A stretch of DNA of 13,289 bases, taken from contig WRCI01000030.1 of the NCBI GenBank assembly GCA_009784145.1, forward strand, positions 1 to 13,289, given 5' to 3'. This document shows, one piece after another, positions 1 through 7,313 of the stretch. Positions within the stretch are counted from its first letter, which is position 1, and each line of letters begins with the position of its first letter. Source of the DNA: Methanobrevibacter sp. GTDB lineage: Archaea; Methanobacteriota; Methanobacteria; Methanobacteriales; Methanobacteriaceae. The notes beneath the pieces were generated by a model, which saw only the letters and a program-made list of their open reading frames with translations, ran no database searches and was not told where the DNA came from. A program made the position numbers and the translations under genes.

Positions 1-231
1 ATAAATTTAATATATATAATAAAAATAATTTTATACATTTAATATAAAATTTTTATATAAAATATAATTAACATATTCTTAAAATATATTAAATAAAAAT
101 AATTTTAATTAATATAAAATTTTATAATTAAAACATAATTCAATATTATTTTTAAATGTATTAAAGTATAATTATACTCTTAAAATATAATTAATTTATT
201 CTTAAAATATTCTTATAATAATTAATTCAAA
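1..231. other. A+T-rich region downstream of sepS
   Basis: This stretch follows the stop codon of sepS (minus strand) and holds no gene that I can support. It is almost pure A and T, with recurring words such as TTCTTAAAATAT and one perfect 14-bp palindrome (165-178). On the minus strand, a segment covering about 167-188 closely resembles the core of the 41-bp repeat found upstream of hypF, so the two intergenic regions may share a repeat family. No long oligo(T) terminator for sepS stands out. Confidence 0.6.
165..178. repeat. Perfect 14-bp palindrome AGTATAATTATACT
   Basis: The sequence AGTATAATTATACT is identical to its reverse complement. It lies about 55 bases past the sepS stop codon on the minus strand. 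It could form a short hairpin or be a protein site. In DNA this rich in A and T a chance palindrome is quite possible, so no function is assigned. Confidence 0.5.
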
Positions 232-1908
232 CTATTTAAGTTCTAACTTGATGGTAGAAAATATTGGTCCTCTAATATCAATTAGCTTATTCTCATTGTT
301 AATATAACTCATAGCTATATCATCCAATCTTAGATTAACATCAGATAAGGATCTAGCTATTGTAATTCTTTGTGTAAGTTCATTTGAACCACTTAAGATA
401 GCTTCTTCTATTTTATAACTCACTTTAGCTGCCAATGCATCTATATATCTTATATTAGTGGGAATTCCTTTTTTAACAGAATCATAAACAATTTTTGTAT
501 CTTCTGGAATGTCATTTTTGATTTTTTCTTCATCAAATTTTTCTGGATAATCTTTCACTTTTTTAACAGTTGTTTCGATATTTTCTGGAATTCCAAGGAT
601 ATTTCCATTATAGATATAAATAGAGTTAGTTGAAGCAGGACCCAATAGTTTAGTTTTATCTTCTTCTTCTATAGCTTTAACTACTATATTTTTATTTAAG
701 AACTTACCATTATCCTCACTATCAAATATTGTAAATTCACATGGAGAGTTAGTATCTTTATTAGCTTCCCAAACAGTTAAAATTTTATTCATAAGATTTA
801 TTCCATCATCTGTAACTGGATAGTAATTGTAGTTAAGGAGGGTAGCTATTTCACGATCATCAAGAGTGAATTTTTTATATAATTGTGGATAAACTAATTC
901 TCTAACATCTTTGATTTGATTTATAACCATAGCTAATCTTTCAACACCAAGACCAAGGTTCATAACCTCTTTATCTATTTTATATTTTGAAAGAGCTATT
1001 GGAGAATATAATCCAAAGGTAGCTATTTCCACCCACTCATCAAGTTTTGGATGATAACCATAAACTTCAGTTTGGGTTTCAGGAATATAATATTTAGATT
1101 TTTTCTCATCAGGAACAAATTTAAACTTTGAAAATCCAAAGTATTCAAGAAGACCTTCTGCTATAGCTTTTCCAGTATCAATACTTATTTCATCATCAAC
1201 TATAACACAAGATGCAGAATGATATGTCATTAAATGACCTGAATCTTCTTTTTGTTCTCGTCTAAAACACCTATCTATTGAAAACATTTTTATAGGTAAT
1301 TTAGATTGTTTAATCATATTTTCAAGCGATATAAACCATCCAGAAGTCATGTGTGATCTAAGGGTAGTGTTACTAGCTATAGGATTTAGTTCTCTAATTT
1401 CTGGAAATACTTTTTCTAAAACAAAGAGTCCTTCTTGGTTAGTTATGTTTAATGCATTGGAAACTTCAAGTACAAGGTCATCTCCATCAAAGTCTCCTTT
1501 TTTATATTCTCTAAAAACTTCTTTAAGCTTTTCAATATTCTCATCAGTAACATTAGTTTCTAACTTTTTAATATATTCAATCTTATCCATTCCGATTCCA
1601 ATATCTGGACGAGGTAACCCAGCTAAATAAAAGCATCTATCAAGTACTGCTGGAGCTTCAGGACCAAATTGATTATAAACATCATTTTTATCAATGAATA
1701 ATGGATTTACAGCTTCATTAAATCCAAGTCTAAGGTAAGCTTCCCTAAGTGAAGCTATTGTATCATATAAAATATGAGATTTCCCTATATCATATTTTAA
1801 TCGAGGATATGCATTATCAGGATGTGGCTTTTTTACAAGATTTTTAGATTCTATCCAAGCCTTTTCAAAATCTTTTTTAGCTAATTTTATGATTTGTTTT
1901 TTGTTCAT
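232..1908 (-). CDS. sepS: O-phosphoserine--tRNA(Cys) ligase (SepRS)
   Basis: SepRS is a class II aminoacyl-tRNA synthetase that charges tRNA(Cys) with O-phosphoserine in the cytoplasm. SepCysS then converts Sep-tRNA to Cys-tRNA, the route used by many methanogens. The 558-residue length fits the family. The class II core is visible: motif 2 around residues 209-222 (FSIDRCFRREQKED) and motif 3 at about 317-326 (NLGLGVERLA). T188 (in HMTSG) and S231/S233 (in HSASC) fall at the positions I recall as phosphoserine-binding in the Archaeoglobus enzyme (T188, S231, S233), a strong family match. The start is firm: an AGGAGG on the minus strand (1915-1920) lies six bases before the ATG. The gene is transcribed alone, divergently from hypF. 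A weak TATA-like element lies near 1956-1964. Confidence 0.96.
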   Translation of the reverse strand: MNKKQIIKLAKKDFEKAWIESKNLVKKPHPDNAYPRLKYDIGKSHILYDTIASLREAYLRLGFNEAVNPLFIDKNDVYNQFGPEAPAVLDRCFYLAGLPRPDIGIGMDKIEYIKKLETNVTDENIEKLKEVFREYKKGDFDGDDLVLEVSNALNITNQEGLFVLEKVFPEIRELNPIASNTTLRSHMTSGWFISLENMIKQSKLPIKMFSIDRCFRREQKEDSGHLMTYHSASCVIVDDEISIDTGKAIAEGLLEYFGFSKFKFVPDEKKSKYYIPETQTEVYGYHPKLDEWVEIATFGLYSPIALSKYKIDKEVMNLGLGVERLAMVINQIKDVRELVYPQLYKKFTLDDREIATLLNYNYYPVTDDGINLMNKILTVWEANKDTNSPCEFTIFDSEDNGKFLNKNIVVKAIEEEDKTKLLGPASTNSIYIYNGNILGIPENIETTVKKVKDYPEKFDEEKIKNDIPEDTKIVYDSVKKGIPTNIRYIDALAAKVSYKIEEAILSGSNELTQRITIARSLSDVNLRLDDIAMSYINNENKLIDIRGPIFSTIKLELK

Positions 1909-1955
1909 TTTTCTCCTCCTGATTTTCTATCATTATTTTTACTATTCATAAGTTT

Positions 1956-1970
1956 TATTATATTGGGTTT
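1956..1970 (-). promoter_or_regulatory. Possible sepS promoter (TATA-like)
   Basis: On the minus strand, AAACCC is followed directly by AATATAATA about 50-60 bases before the sepS start codon. This would put transcription initiation near 1935 with a leader of about 25 bases ending in the strong AGGAGG. The surrounding DNA is full of TATA-like words, so the assignment is weak. Confidence 0.3.
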
Positions 1971-1999
1971 AGCTATTTTAATATCTATTTTTAATATAT

Positions 2000-2102
2000 A
2001 ATTTTAGTATTTACTTTTATATTTAATTTCAATATCTAATTTTAGCTACCTATAATTTTAATATCTAATTTTAGTATTTACTTTTATATTTAATTTCAAT
2101 AT
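2000..2102. repeat. Imperfect 67-bp-period repeat
   Basis: The 36 bases at 2000-2035 (beginning AATTTTAGTATTTACTTTTA) recur exactly at 2067-2102. The intervening sequence carries further related pieces of the type AATATCTAATTTTAG, which continue to about 2150. The pattern looks like a decaying tandem duplication and has no coding capacity. Confidence 0.75.
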
Positions 2103-2284
2103 TTATTATTTAATATATAGTTTTAATATCTAATTTTAACTATCTATAATTTTATATTATTATATATTTTTAACTTAGTAATTTACCAATTTATATTATA
2201 TTTTTTTTATATTATATTAATTTTTAATTTTTAAAAATATTATTCTAATTTAAAATTTATCTAATTTAAAATTTTTTTAATGAA

Positions 2285-2320
2285 AATTTAAAAAAGGATT
2301 TAAATTTAAAAAAGGATTTA
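2285..2320. repeat. Two adjacent perfect 18-bp repeats
   Basis: The unit AATTTAAAAAAGGATTTA occupies 2285-2302 and again 2303-2320 with no difference. This is a recent-looking tandem duplication between sepS and hypF. Confidence 0.8.
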
Positions 2321-2373
2321 TTATTAAAATTATTAAAATTTCAATTACTATAAACAGCAAATATAATACATAA

Positions 2374-2388
2374 GAAAAATTTATAAAT
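2374..2388 (+). promoter_or_regulatory. Candidate hypF promoter (BRE and TATA box)
   Basis: GAAAAA (BRE-like) is followed by TTTATAAAT (TATA-like), the usual archaeal arrangement, and faces hypF. Initiation would be expected near 2410, giving a leader of about 200 bases that contains the whole 41-bp repeat array. The array itself contains TATA-like words closer to the gene, so this is one candidate among several. Confidence 0.35.
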
Positions 2389-2442
2389 ATAATTATTATA
2401 AGTCATTAAAGAAATTATTCAATAGAATATAATAGTTTTTAT

Positions 2443-2553
2443 AGAATATATTTTAGAGTATAATTTTAATAAGAATATATTTTAGAATATATTTTAGAGT
2501 ATAATTTTAATAAGAATATATTTTAGAATATATTTTAGAGTATAATTTTAATA
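2443..2553. repeat. 41-bp tandem repeat, 2.7 copies, upstream of hypF
   Basis: Copies start at 2443, 2484 and 2525. The first two are full 41-mers and the third is a 29-base partial copy; no mismatch was seen. Each copy starts AGAATATATTTTAGAGTATA and contains a TATA-like stretch. The array ends about 55 bases before the hypF start codon, so copy number could change promoter or leader properties. Confidence 0.85.
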
Positions 2554-2607
2554 ATTGTTTCAATAGAATACATTTTAATGTATAATAGTTTTATTGGTGT
2601 ATTATTG

Positions 2608-5055
2608 ATGAAAATAGCTAAAATATTAGTTCAAGGAATTGTCCAAGGAGTAGGATTTAGACCAACAGTATATAGAATAGCTAATGCTTTGAATCTAAAA
2701 GGATATATTCGAAATCTTGGAAATATAGTTGAAATAATATTGTTTGAAGATGAAGAAAAAACAAAGAAGTTTATAACTACTTTAAAAGAAAAAAAACCAC
2801 CAATATCAAAAATAAATTCAATAAATCTTCAATGGATAGGGAAGGAGGAATATGAATCAGATTACAAATTTGAATATCCTCTTCCAACTAACAATAACTT
2901 TGAAATACTTGAAAGTTCAGCTAATTTTTCAGGAAGTTCTGTTATTCCTCCAGATTTAGCTATTTGTGATAGTTGTTTAGGAGAAATAAAAGATCCCAAT
3001 AATAGAAGATATAATTATCCATTTACAGCATGTACTGATTGTGGACCTCGTTTTACTGTTATTGAAGATGTTCCTTATGATAGAGATAAAACTACTATGG
3101 ATGATTTTCCATTGTGTGAGGAATGTGAAGATGAATACACTAATCCAAATGATCGTAGATACCATGCAGAAGCTAGCTGTTGTGAGGAATGTGGACCTTC
3201 TTTAAAATTATATGGTTGTGAAGAGAAGGAAATAAAATTATCAAATCCTCTTAAAAAAGCTGTTGAATTATTGGATAAAGGAAAAATATTAGCTATGAAA
3301 GGAATAGGGGGAACACATTTAGTAGCTAATGTAACTAATAAAAAATCAGTTAAACAACTTAGAAAAAGATTAAATAGACCTAACCAGCCATTTGCTGTTA
3401 TGTCACCTAATCTTGAAACTATCAAAACATTTGCTAAAGTTTCCTCAAAAGAAGCTAAATCATTGTTATCAAAGGAAAGACCTATTGTTGTTTTGAAAAA
3501 AAGTGGGGGCTATGATTTTGATAAATTATTAGCTCCTCAATTACATAATATTGGAGTCATGCTTCCATATTCTCCGTTACATCATCTTCTTTTTGAATAT
3601 ACACAAGAACCTGCTTATATTATGACTTCAGCCAATATTCCTGGTGAACCAATGATGATAAAGAATAAAGAAATATTATCAAGTTTATATGGGATAGCTG
3701 ATTATTATTTACTTCACAATCGAAGAATTATCAATCGTTCGGACGATTCTGTTATTAGATATAGAAACAATGAATTATCATTTATAAGAAGATCTCGAGG
3801 CTATACTCCTGAACCCTATGATTTAACAAATTTAATAAATTCAAATAAGGTTAATAAGAATTTAAATATTTTAGCTCTTGGTCCGGAGCTTGATGTGACA
3901 TTTAGTATTCAAAAACAAGGATTAACTTATGTTTCACAACATATAGGAAATACAAACAAGTTCAAAACTTACCAATTCCTTCAAGAAGCTATTCAAAACA
4001 TGATGAATATTACAAAGACTGATGACTTTGATTTAATAGCTTGTGATATGCATCCTCAATTTTTCACAACAAATTTAGCTAAAGAAATGGGAGAAAAATT
4101 TGATTGTGATGTAGTTTCTATTCAACACCATCATGCTCATGGAGCAGTCTTAGCTATTGACAATTCATTAGATGAAATGGTTTTTATAGCTGCTGATGGA
4201 GTTGGTTTCGGTGAAGATGGAACTGCATGGGGTGGTGAAATAATGTATACTGATATAACTAATTATAAACGACTTGCTTCTCTTTTACCTCAAAAAATGC
4301 CTGGTGGAGATGTTTCTACAAAATATCCAGTAAGAATGTTAGCTTCTATTCTTTCTAATAGTGATAGTTTTAAGGATGGTGAGATTGAAGAATTTGATGC
4401 ACTTGAAGAACTTAGTACACTTGAAGAATTTGGTACACTTGAAAAATTTAGTATACTTGAAGATTTATTGATTAAAAATTACTCACACTACTTCCAATAT
4501 GGAGAAATTGAGGTAAAAAATGTTTTAAAACAATTAAATGCAGATTTAAATGTAGGTATAACAACAAGTACTGGTAGAATTCTTGATTCAATAGCTGTTG
4601 CTTTAAATATATGTGGTGAAAGAACTTATGAGGGAGAATGTTCAATGAAACTTGAATCTTCTGCTTATGAAGGGATTTTGAATGATAAAAAAGACATATT
4701 TATTGAACCACAATTTAAAAAAATAGATGGAAGACCTGTTTTTGATACTAGCCAGTTAATGGTAGATATTATGGATTTAATAGCTAAAAGTGAAAATAAA
4801 CAAAAAATTGCTGCTCTTGGACAAGTTGCAGTTAGTGAAGGTTTAGCTAAGTTAGCTGTTGATGCAGCTAATGATATTGGTGTTAATGTTATTGGAGCTA
4901 CTGGAGGAGTATTTTATAATGAAGCCATTACATTAGCTACTAAAAAATATATAGAAAAAGAAGGATTTGAATTTATTCAACATAAAAATTCTTGTGCAGG
5001 AGATGGCTCTGTATCTCTTGGACAAGCTACAATTGCTTCTTCTAAATATCTTTAA
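2608..5055 (+). CDS. hypF: Carbamoyltransferase HypF, [NiFe] hydrogenase maturation
   Basis: HypF uses carbamoyl phosphate and ATP to carbamoylate the C-terminal Cys of HypE, giving the CN ligands of the [NiFe] site. It is needed for methanogen hydrogenases. All domains are present: acylphosphatase-like (residues 1-90, [12 protein letters not shown]), four CxxC zinc pairs (C120/123, C142/145, C170/173, C192/195), YrdC-like (about 213-390, [23 protein letters not shown]) and a Kae1/TobZ-like C-terminus (QHHHAH at 506-511, [20 protein letters not shown]). The length, 815 residues, is above the usual 750-780, partly through a 6-residue repeat insertion at 595-618. The ATG at 2608 is preferred to the in-frame ATG at 2578 because the acylphosphatase fold begins there and GGTG (2596-2599) lies eight bases upstream. 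A glycosyltransferase gene follows 16 bases after the stop codon. Confidence 0.96.
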   Translation: MKIAKILVQGIVQGVGFRPTVYRIANALNLKGYIRNLGNIVEIILFEDEEKTKKFITTLKEKKPPISKINSINLQWIGKEEYESDYKFEYPLPTNNNFEILESSANFSGSSVIPPDLAICDSCLGEIKDPNNRRYNYPFTACTDCGPRFTVIEDVPYDRDKTTMDDFPLCEECEDEYTNPNDRRYHAEASCCEECGPSLKLYGCEEKEIKLSNPLKKAVELLDKGKILAMKGIGGTHLVANVTNKKSVKQLRKRLNRPNQPFAVMSPNLETIKTFAKVSSKEAKSLLSKERPIVVLKKSGGYDFDKLLAPQLHNIGVMLPYSPLHHLLFEYTQEPAYIMTSANIPGEPMMIKNKEILSSLYGIADYYLLHNRRIINRSDDSVIRYRNNELSFIRRSRGYTPEPYDLTNLINSNKVNKNLNILALGPELDVTFSIQKQGLTYVSQHIGNTNKFKTYQFLQEAIQNMMNITKTDDFDLIACDMHPQFFTTNLAKEMGEKFDCDVVSIQHHHAHGAVLAIDNSLDEMVFIAADGVGFGEDGTAWGGEIMYTDITNYKRLASLLPQKMPGGDVSTKYPVRMLASILSNSDSFKDGEIEEFDALEELSTLEEFGTLEKFSILEDLLIKNYSHYFQYGEIEVKNVLKQLNADLNVGITTSTGRILDSIAVALNICGERTYEGECSMKLESSAYEGILNDKKDIFIEPQFKKIDGRPVFDTSQLMVDIMDLIAKSENKQKIAALGQVAVSEGLAKLAVDAANDIGVNVIGATGGVFYNEAITLATKKYIEKEGFEFIQHKNSCAGDGSVSLGQATIASSKYL
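4390..4461 (+). repeat. In-frame 18-bp x 4 repeat inside hypF
   Basis: Four consecutive 18-base units encode [18 protein letters not shown] and KFSILE, followed by a partial unit (DLL). They lie in the Kae1-like domain between [17 protein letters not shown] and the downstream YFQYGEIEV segment. The acidic, amphipathic insertion keeps the reading frame and looks like a surface-loop expansion specific to this lineage. Confidence 0.85.
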
Positions 5056-5059
5056 TATT

Positions 5060-5064
5060 GGAGG
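5060..5064 (+). promoter_or_regulatory. Shine-Dalgarno GGAGG that fixes a TTG start
   Basis: GGAGG begins five bases after the hypF stop codon and lies seven bases before a TTG at 5072. It decides the start of the glycosyltransferase gene. The longer open frame reaching back to an ATG at 4967 would overlap the conserved C-terminus of hypF and lacks a comparable site. Confidence 0.75.
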
Positions 5065-5071
5065 AAACCTC

Positions 5072-6913
5072 TTGAAAAACTTAAAATTCCAATCAATACT
5101 TAACTTTATTAAATCAAATGGGAATAAACTACTTGATTTTATTAAATTAAATGAGAATAAACTTTCTTTTTTGTTTATATTATCATTTTCAGTTATAATC
5201 ACAGTACTATTAATTTGGATTAACACCAATCAAGAAATTTTAGGTAAATCTTATAGAGATGTTTACTTTTATTTAATTGAAGCACTTAGATTTTCAGGCT
5301 ATTCTATTGGAGGATATGAATATGTTAGCTATTTATCCCCACTGATTCCTTTTTTAACTTCATTATTATTTAGACTTGGTATGGTAAGTGAAACAAGTAT
5401 ATTTATTGTAACAGGGATATTTTATATTTTAGGAGTTTTAGGATTTTATTCACTTTTAAAAATGAGATTTAGAAATATTTTGGCTGTATTTGGAGCTATT
5501 ATTTATATGGGATTTTCAATAAATCTTATTTGGGTAGCTAATGGAACCATAGATATTCCTAGTGTTTCTCTAACAATACTATCTTTATATTTCTTTGTAT
5601 TAGGAGTTGAGAGGAACCAAAAATATTTTTATTTAGCTTTTCCAATAGCTGTTTTAGGATTTTTTGCAAAATACACAGCAGGATTAGCTATTCCTTTAAT
5701 GATATTATATTTACTTTCTAAACCAAACATACTTTATAATATTAAAAAATATCTAAAAAATGGAATTGGGGGATTAGTTGCTGGAGTAATAATAGCTATC
5801 CCATTTTTAGCTAACTTCTATATTAATGATATTCCATTAGGTTTTATAAACCAAGCCCAAAATATTGCATCAAAGACAACAACATCTCTTGATGTTAATA
5901 ATGGATTGTTTTATTATATTATTAATATCCCTAGATTTATTTATAACCCTAATCATGTTTTATCATATGTTATAATATTTATCACTATAATTGGTCTTTT
6001 AATTGGAATTTATAAGCTTATAAAAATATTAAGAAATAGCTATGATAATTCTAATAGATTTAGTAATGTCAAAATCAAAATAATTGGTAAAAATATATCA
6101 AATACTTTAGTTTATGTTTTATTAGCTTTGAATACTTTAATAATAGCTTTATCTTTCTTAACAACTAGTAAGATTTCTTTTGTTTACAGTGAAATGATTT
6201 TTTTTATTTTTGCATTTACTTTTTCTTATTTAGTTAATAAAATTATTAATGTATATTCAAATAATACAAAAAAATTCTTTAGTTTTGATTTATTAATGTT
6301 TGCATGGTTTTTTTCATATTTAATATTTTTCTCATCACACATTGTTAAGGCAGATAGGTACTTTACTACTTTAGCTCCAGGATTTGCATTCATGGTTACA
6401 TTAGCTTTAAATTTTATATTAAGTTCATTAGATTCTTTAAATTCCTCAAACTCTTCAAATTCATTTGATAAAAAGGTTGAGGGTTCTAAAATAGGAAAAA
6501 CAGTAGAACTAACTAATAAATTTAAAATAAACAATATAGCTAAAAACATAGACTTAAAAAATATAATTCCAATAGCTATAATAATTATTTTTATAATTTC
6601 ATCTTTTGGATATTTAAACTTAGATAAACATGATCCTCTTGTTAGTGATGAAAGAGAAGTAGTTAACTGGCTAAGAATTCATGATTCTAATTATGATACT
6701 AAAGTTATTTGGTCAGAAAGAGGTCCAACTTTTACTTGGTATTTGCAAAAAGAAGTTTTTTATGTAAATTGGGATTATTCATCTGAAGATTTATCAGCTA
6801 AGATGATAGCTAGTAACACAACTTATTTTATTTCACTTAATAAAACAGAAATATTTGCTTATTCACCAGTAAAAATAACTGAAAATGTAATTGTTTACCA
6901 AAGAGATTTTTGA
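5072..6913 (+). CDS. GT-C-type membrane glycosyltransferase (PMT/ArnT-like), copy 1
   Basis: This 613-residue polytopic protein resembles archaeal PMT_2/ArnT-like (GT39/GT83-type) transferases, which use polyprenyl-phosphate sugars on the outer side of the membrane. About 12-13 hydrophobic segments are visible, the first at residues 33-50. A conserved SYRDVYFYL follows, with D63 at the usual catalytic-Asp site of GT-C enzymes. Also typical are IDIPSVSLTILSLYF, FPIAVLGFFAKYT and SSHIVKADRYFTTLAPG. A C-terminal domain of about 95 residues follows the last membrane segment and carries NTT and NKT sequons. An N-terminal 11-residue duplication and a Ser/Asn-rich linker come from tandem repeats. 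The gene starts at TTG with a strong GGAGG, 16 bases after hypF, so the two are probably cotranscribed. It is paralogous to the gene at 7314-9200. Substrate and acceptor are unknown. Confidence 0.8.
   Translation: MKNLKFQSILNFIKSNGNKLLDFIKLNENKLSFLFILSFSVIITVLLIWINTNQEILGKSYRDVYFYLIEALRFSGYSIGGYEYVSYLSPLIPFLTSLLFRLGMVSETSIFIVTGIFYILGVLGFYSLLKMRFRNILAVFGAIIYMGFSINLIWVANGTIDIPSVSLTILSLYFFVLGVERNQKYFYLAFPIAVLGFFAKYTAGLAIPLMILYLLSKPNILYNIKKYLKNGIGGLVAGVIIAIPFLANFYINDIPLGFINQAQNIASKTTTSLDVNNGLFYYIINIPRFIYNPNHVLSYVIIFITIIGLLIGIYKLIKILRNSYDNSNRFSNVKIKIIGKNISNTLVYVLLALNTLIIALSFLTTSKISFVYSEMIFFIFAFTFSYLVNKIINVYSNNTKKFFSFDLLMFAWFFSYLIFFSSHIVKADRYFTTLAPGFAFMVTLALNFILSSLDSLNSSNSSNSFDKKVEGSKIGKTVELTNKFKINNIAKNIDLKNIIPIAIIIIFIISSFGYLNLDKHDPLVSDEREVVNWLRIHDSNYDTKVIWSERGPTFTWYLQKEVFYVNWDYSSEDLSAKMIASNTTYFISLNKTEIFAYSPVKITENVIVYQRDF
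5105..5170 (+). repeat. In-frame 33-bp duplication at the glycosyltransferase N-terminus
   Basis: Two 33-base copies (5105-5137 and 5138-5170) encode FIKSNGNKLLD and FIKLNENKLSF, just before the first membrane segment. The copies have diverged at several positions, mostly toward their 3' ends. The paralogue has no corresponding duplication. Confidence 0.75.
6440..6466 (+). repeat. In-frame 9-bp x 3 Asn-Ser repeat
   Basis: Three 9-base units encode NSS, NSS and NSF, preceded by the similar SSLDSL. They form part of the linker before the last membrane segment of the first glycosyltransferase. The paralogue carries a different repeat-derived linker at the same place. Confidence 0.7.
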
Positions 6914-6927
6914 AAAACTAATTACAT

Positions 6928-6953
6928 AAATATTTTTAAAATTAAAAATATTT
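6928..6953 (+). terminator. 12-bp inverted repeat, possible terminator
   Basis: AAATATTTTTAA and TTAAAAATATTT form perfect 12-base arms around a 2-base spacer, starting 15 bases after the stop codon of the first glycosyltransferase. Runs of five T lie in the left arm and at the 3' edge. Archaeal termination depends mainly on oligo(T), so the T runs may matter more than the hairpin. Confidence 0.4.
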
Positions 6954-7095
6954 TTAAAATTAAATATTTAATTAATAGATAATATATTATTAAATTATAT
7001 AAAATGTATAATAATTTTAGAATATATATTTAGTTTATAATGATATATAATAAAATTTAGATAGTACAATAATAATTTATAAAATATTTTATTAA

Positions 7096-7255
7096 ATTTA
7101 TAAGATGTATAATAAATTTATGTAATATATATTTAGTTTATATAGTATATTATTGATTTATATAATATATATTTAGTTTATATAGTATATTATTAATTTA
7201 TAGGATATATTATTAATTTATATAATATATTATTAATGTTTAAGCGATATAATAA
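7096..7255. repeat. 20-bp tandem array, eight in-phase units
   Basis: Units begin at 7096, 7116, 7136, 7156, 7176, 7196, 7216 and 7236, and a ninth partial unit begins at 7256. A typical unit is ATTTATATAATATATTATTA. The 40-base pairs 7116-7155 and 7156-7195 differ at only two positions. Most units start with ATTTATA or GTTTATA, so the array offers a TATA-like word every 20 bp just upstream of the second glycosyltransferase. Confidence 0.8.
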
Positions 7256-7256
7256 A

Positions 7257-7264
7257 TTTATAAG
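7257..7264 (+). promoter_or_regulatory. TATA-like element upstream of the second glycosyltransferase
   Basis: TTTATAAG, preceded by AATAAA, lies about 50 bases before the proposed ATG. Initiation would fall near 7284-7288, leaving a leader of about 25-30 bases that includes GGAG at 7298-7301. It is the last TATA-like word of the 20-bp array. Confidence 0.35.
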
Positions 7265-7297
7265 GAATAATTGTTAATTTCAGACATATTTTTATTT

Positions 7298-7301
7298 GGA
7301 G
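7298..7301 (+). promoter_or_regulatory. Weak Shine-Dalgarno GGAG
   Basis: GGAG lies 12 bases before the ATG at 7314. It is the only Shine-Dalgarno-like sequence near the start of the second glycosyltransferase and is the basis for choosing that ATG over the in-frame TTG at 7296. Confidence 0.4.
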
Positions 7302-7313
7302 TTTTTTGTTATA

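Larger units (their letters stand above)
1909..2607. other. Divergent sepS-hypF intergenic region built of tandem repeats
   Basis: About 700 bases separate the two divergent genes, and no credible ORF or RNA gene is visible. The region is a patchwork of local duplications: a 36-bp segment repeated 67 bases apart (2000-2035 and 2067-2102), two adjacent perfect 18-mers (2285-2320), and a 41-bp unit repeated 2.7 times (2443-2553). Both promoters must lie here. A BRE/TATA-like sequence facing hypF is at 2374-2388. Confidence 0.7.
6914..7313. other. Intergenic region between the two glycosyltransferase genes
   Basis: Four hundred bases without a gene. From left to right it holds a 12-bp inverted repeat just after the first gene (6928-6953), A+T-rich sequence with loosely 20-21-bp spaced TATA-like words, an exactly phased 20-bp array (7096-7255), a TATA-like element (7257-7264) and the weak ribosome-binding site of the second gene. 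The second gene therefore probably has its own promoter. Confidence 0.6.

Noticed and set aside
1349..1630. Plus-strand open frame inside sepS
   Set aside because: It is antisense to conserved SepRS sequence, has no ribosome-binding site and encodes a Ser/Leu/Phe-rich product typical of a mirror frame.
2443..2553. CRISPR or phage integration repeat
   Set aside because: The 41-bp copies are adjacent without unique spacers, and there is no integrase or tRNA nearby.
2578..2607. Ten-residue extension of HypF from an ATG at 2578
   Set aside because: The acylphosphatase domain starts at the ATG at 2608, which has a GGTG upstream; the extension ([10 protein letters not shown]) matches nothing typical of HypF.
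1909..2607. tRNA or small RNA gene in the sepS-hypF spacer
   Set aside because: The region is nearly free of G and C, and no cloverleaf, box C/D or other structured RNA pattern could be seen.
3075..3425. Minus-strand open frame inside hypF
   Set aside because: It mirrors the conserved zinc-finger and YrdC coding sequence and shows no family features of its own.
4967..5071. N-terminal extension of the first glycosyltransferase back to an ATG at 4967
   Set aside because: It would overlap the conserved end of hypF in another frame and has no good ribosome-binding site, while GGAGG lies seven bases before the TTG at 5072.
6767..6781. Oligosaccharyltransferase WWDYG-like motif (NWDYS) in the first glycosyltransferase
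   Set aside because: It lies close to the C-terminus, is not conserved in the paralogue, and the other AglB/STT3 motifs are absent.
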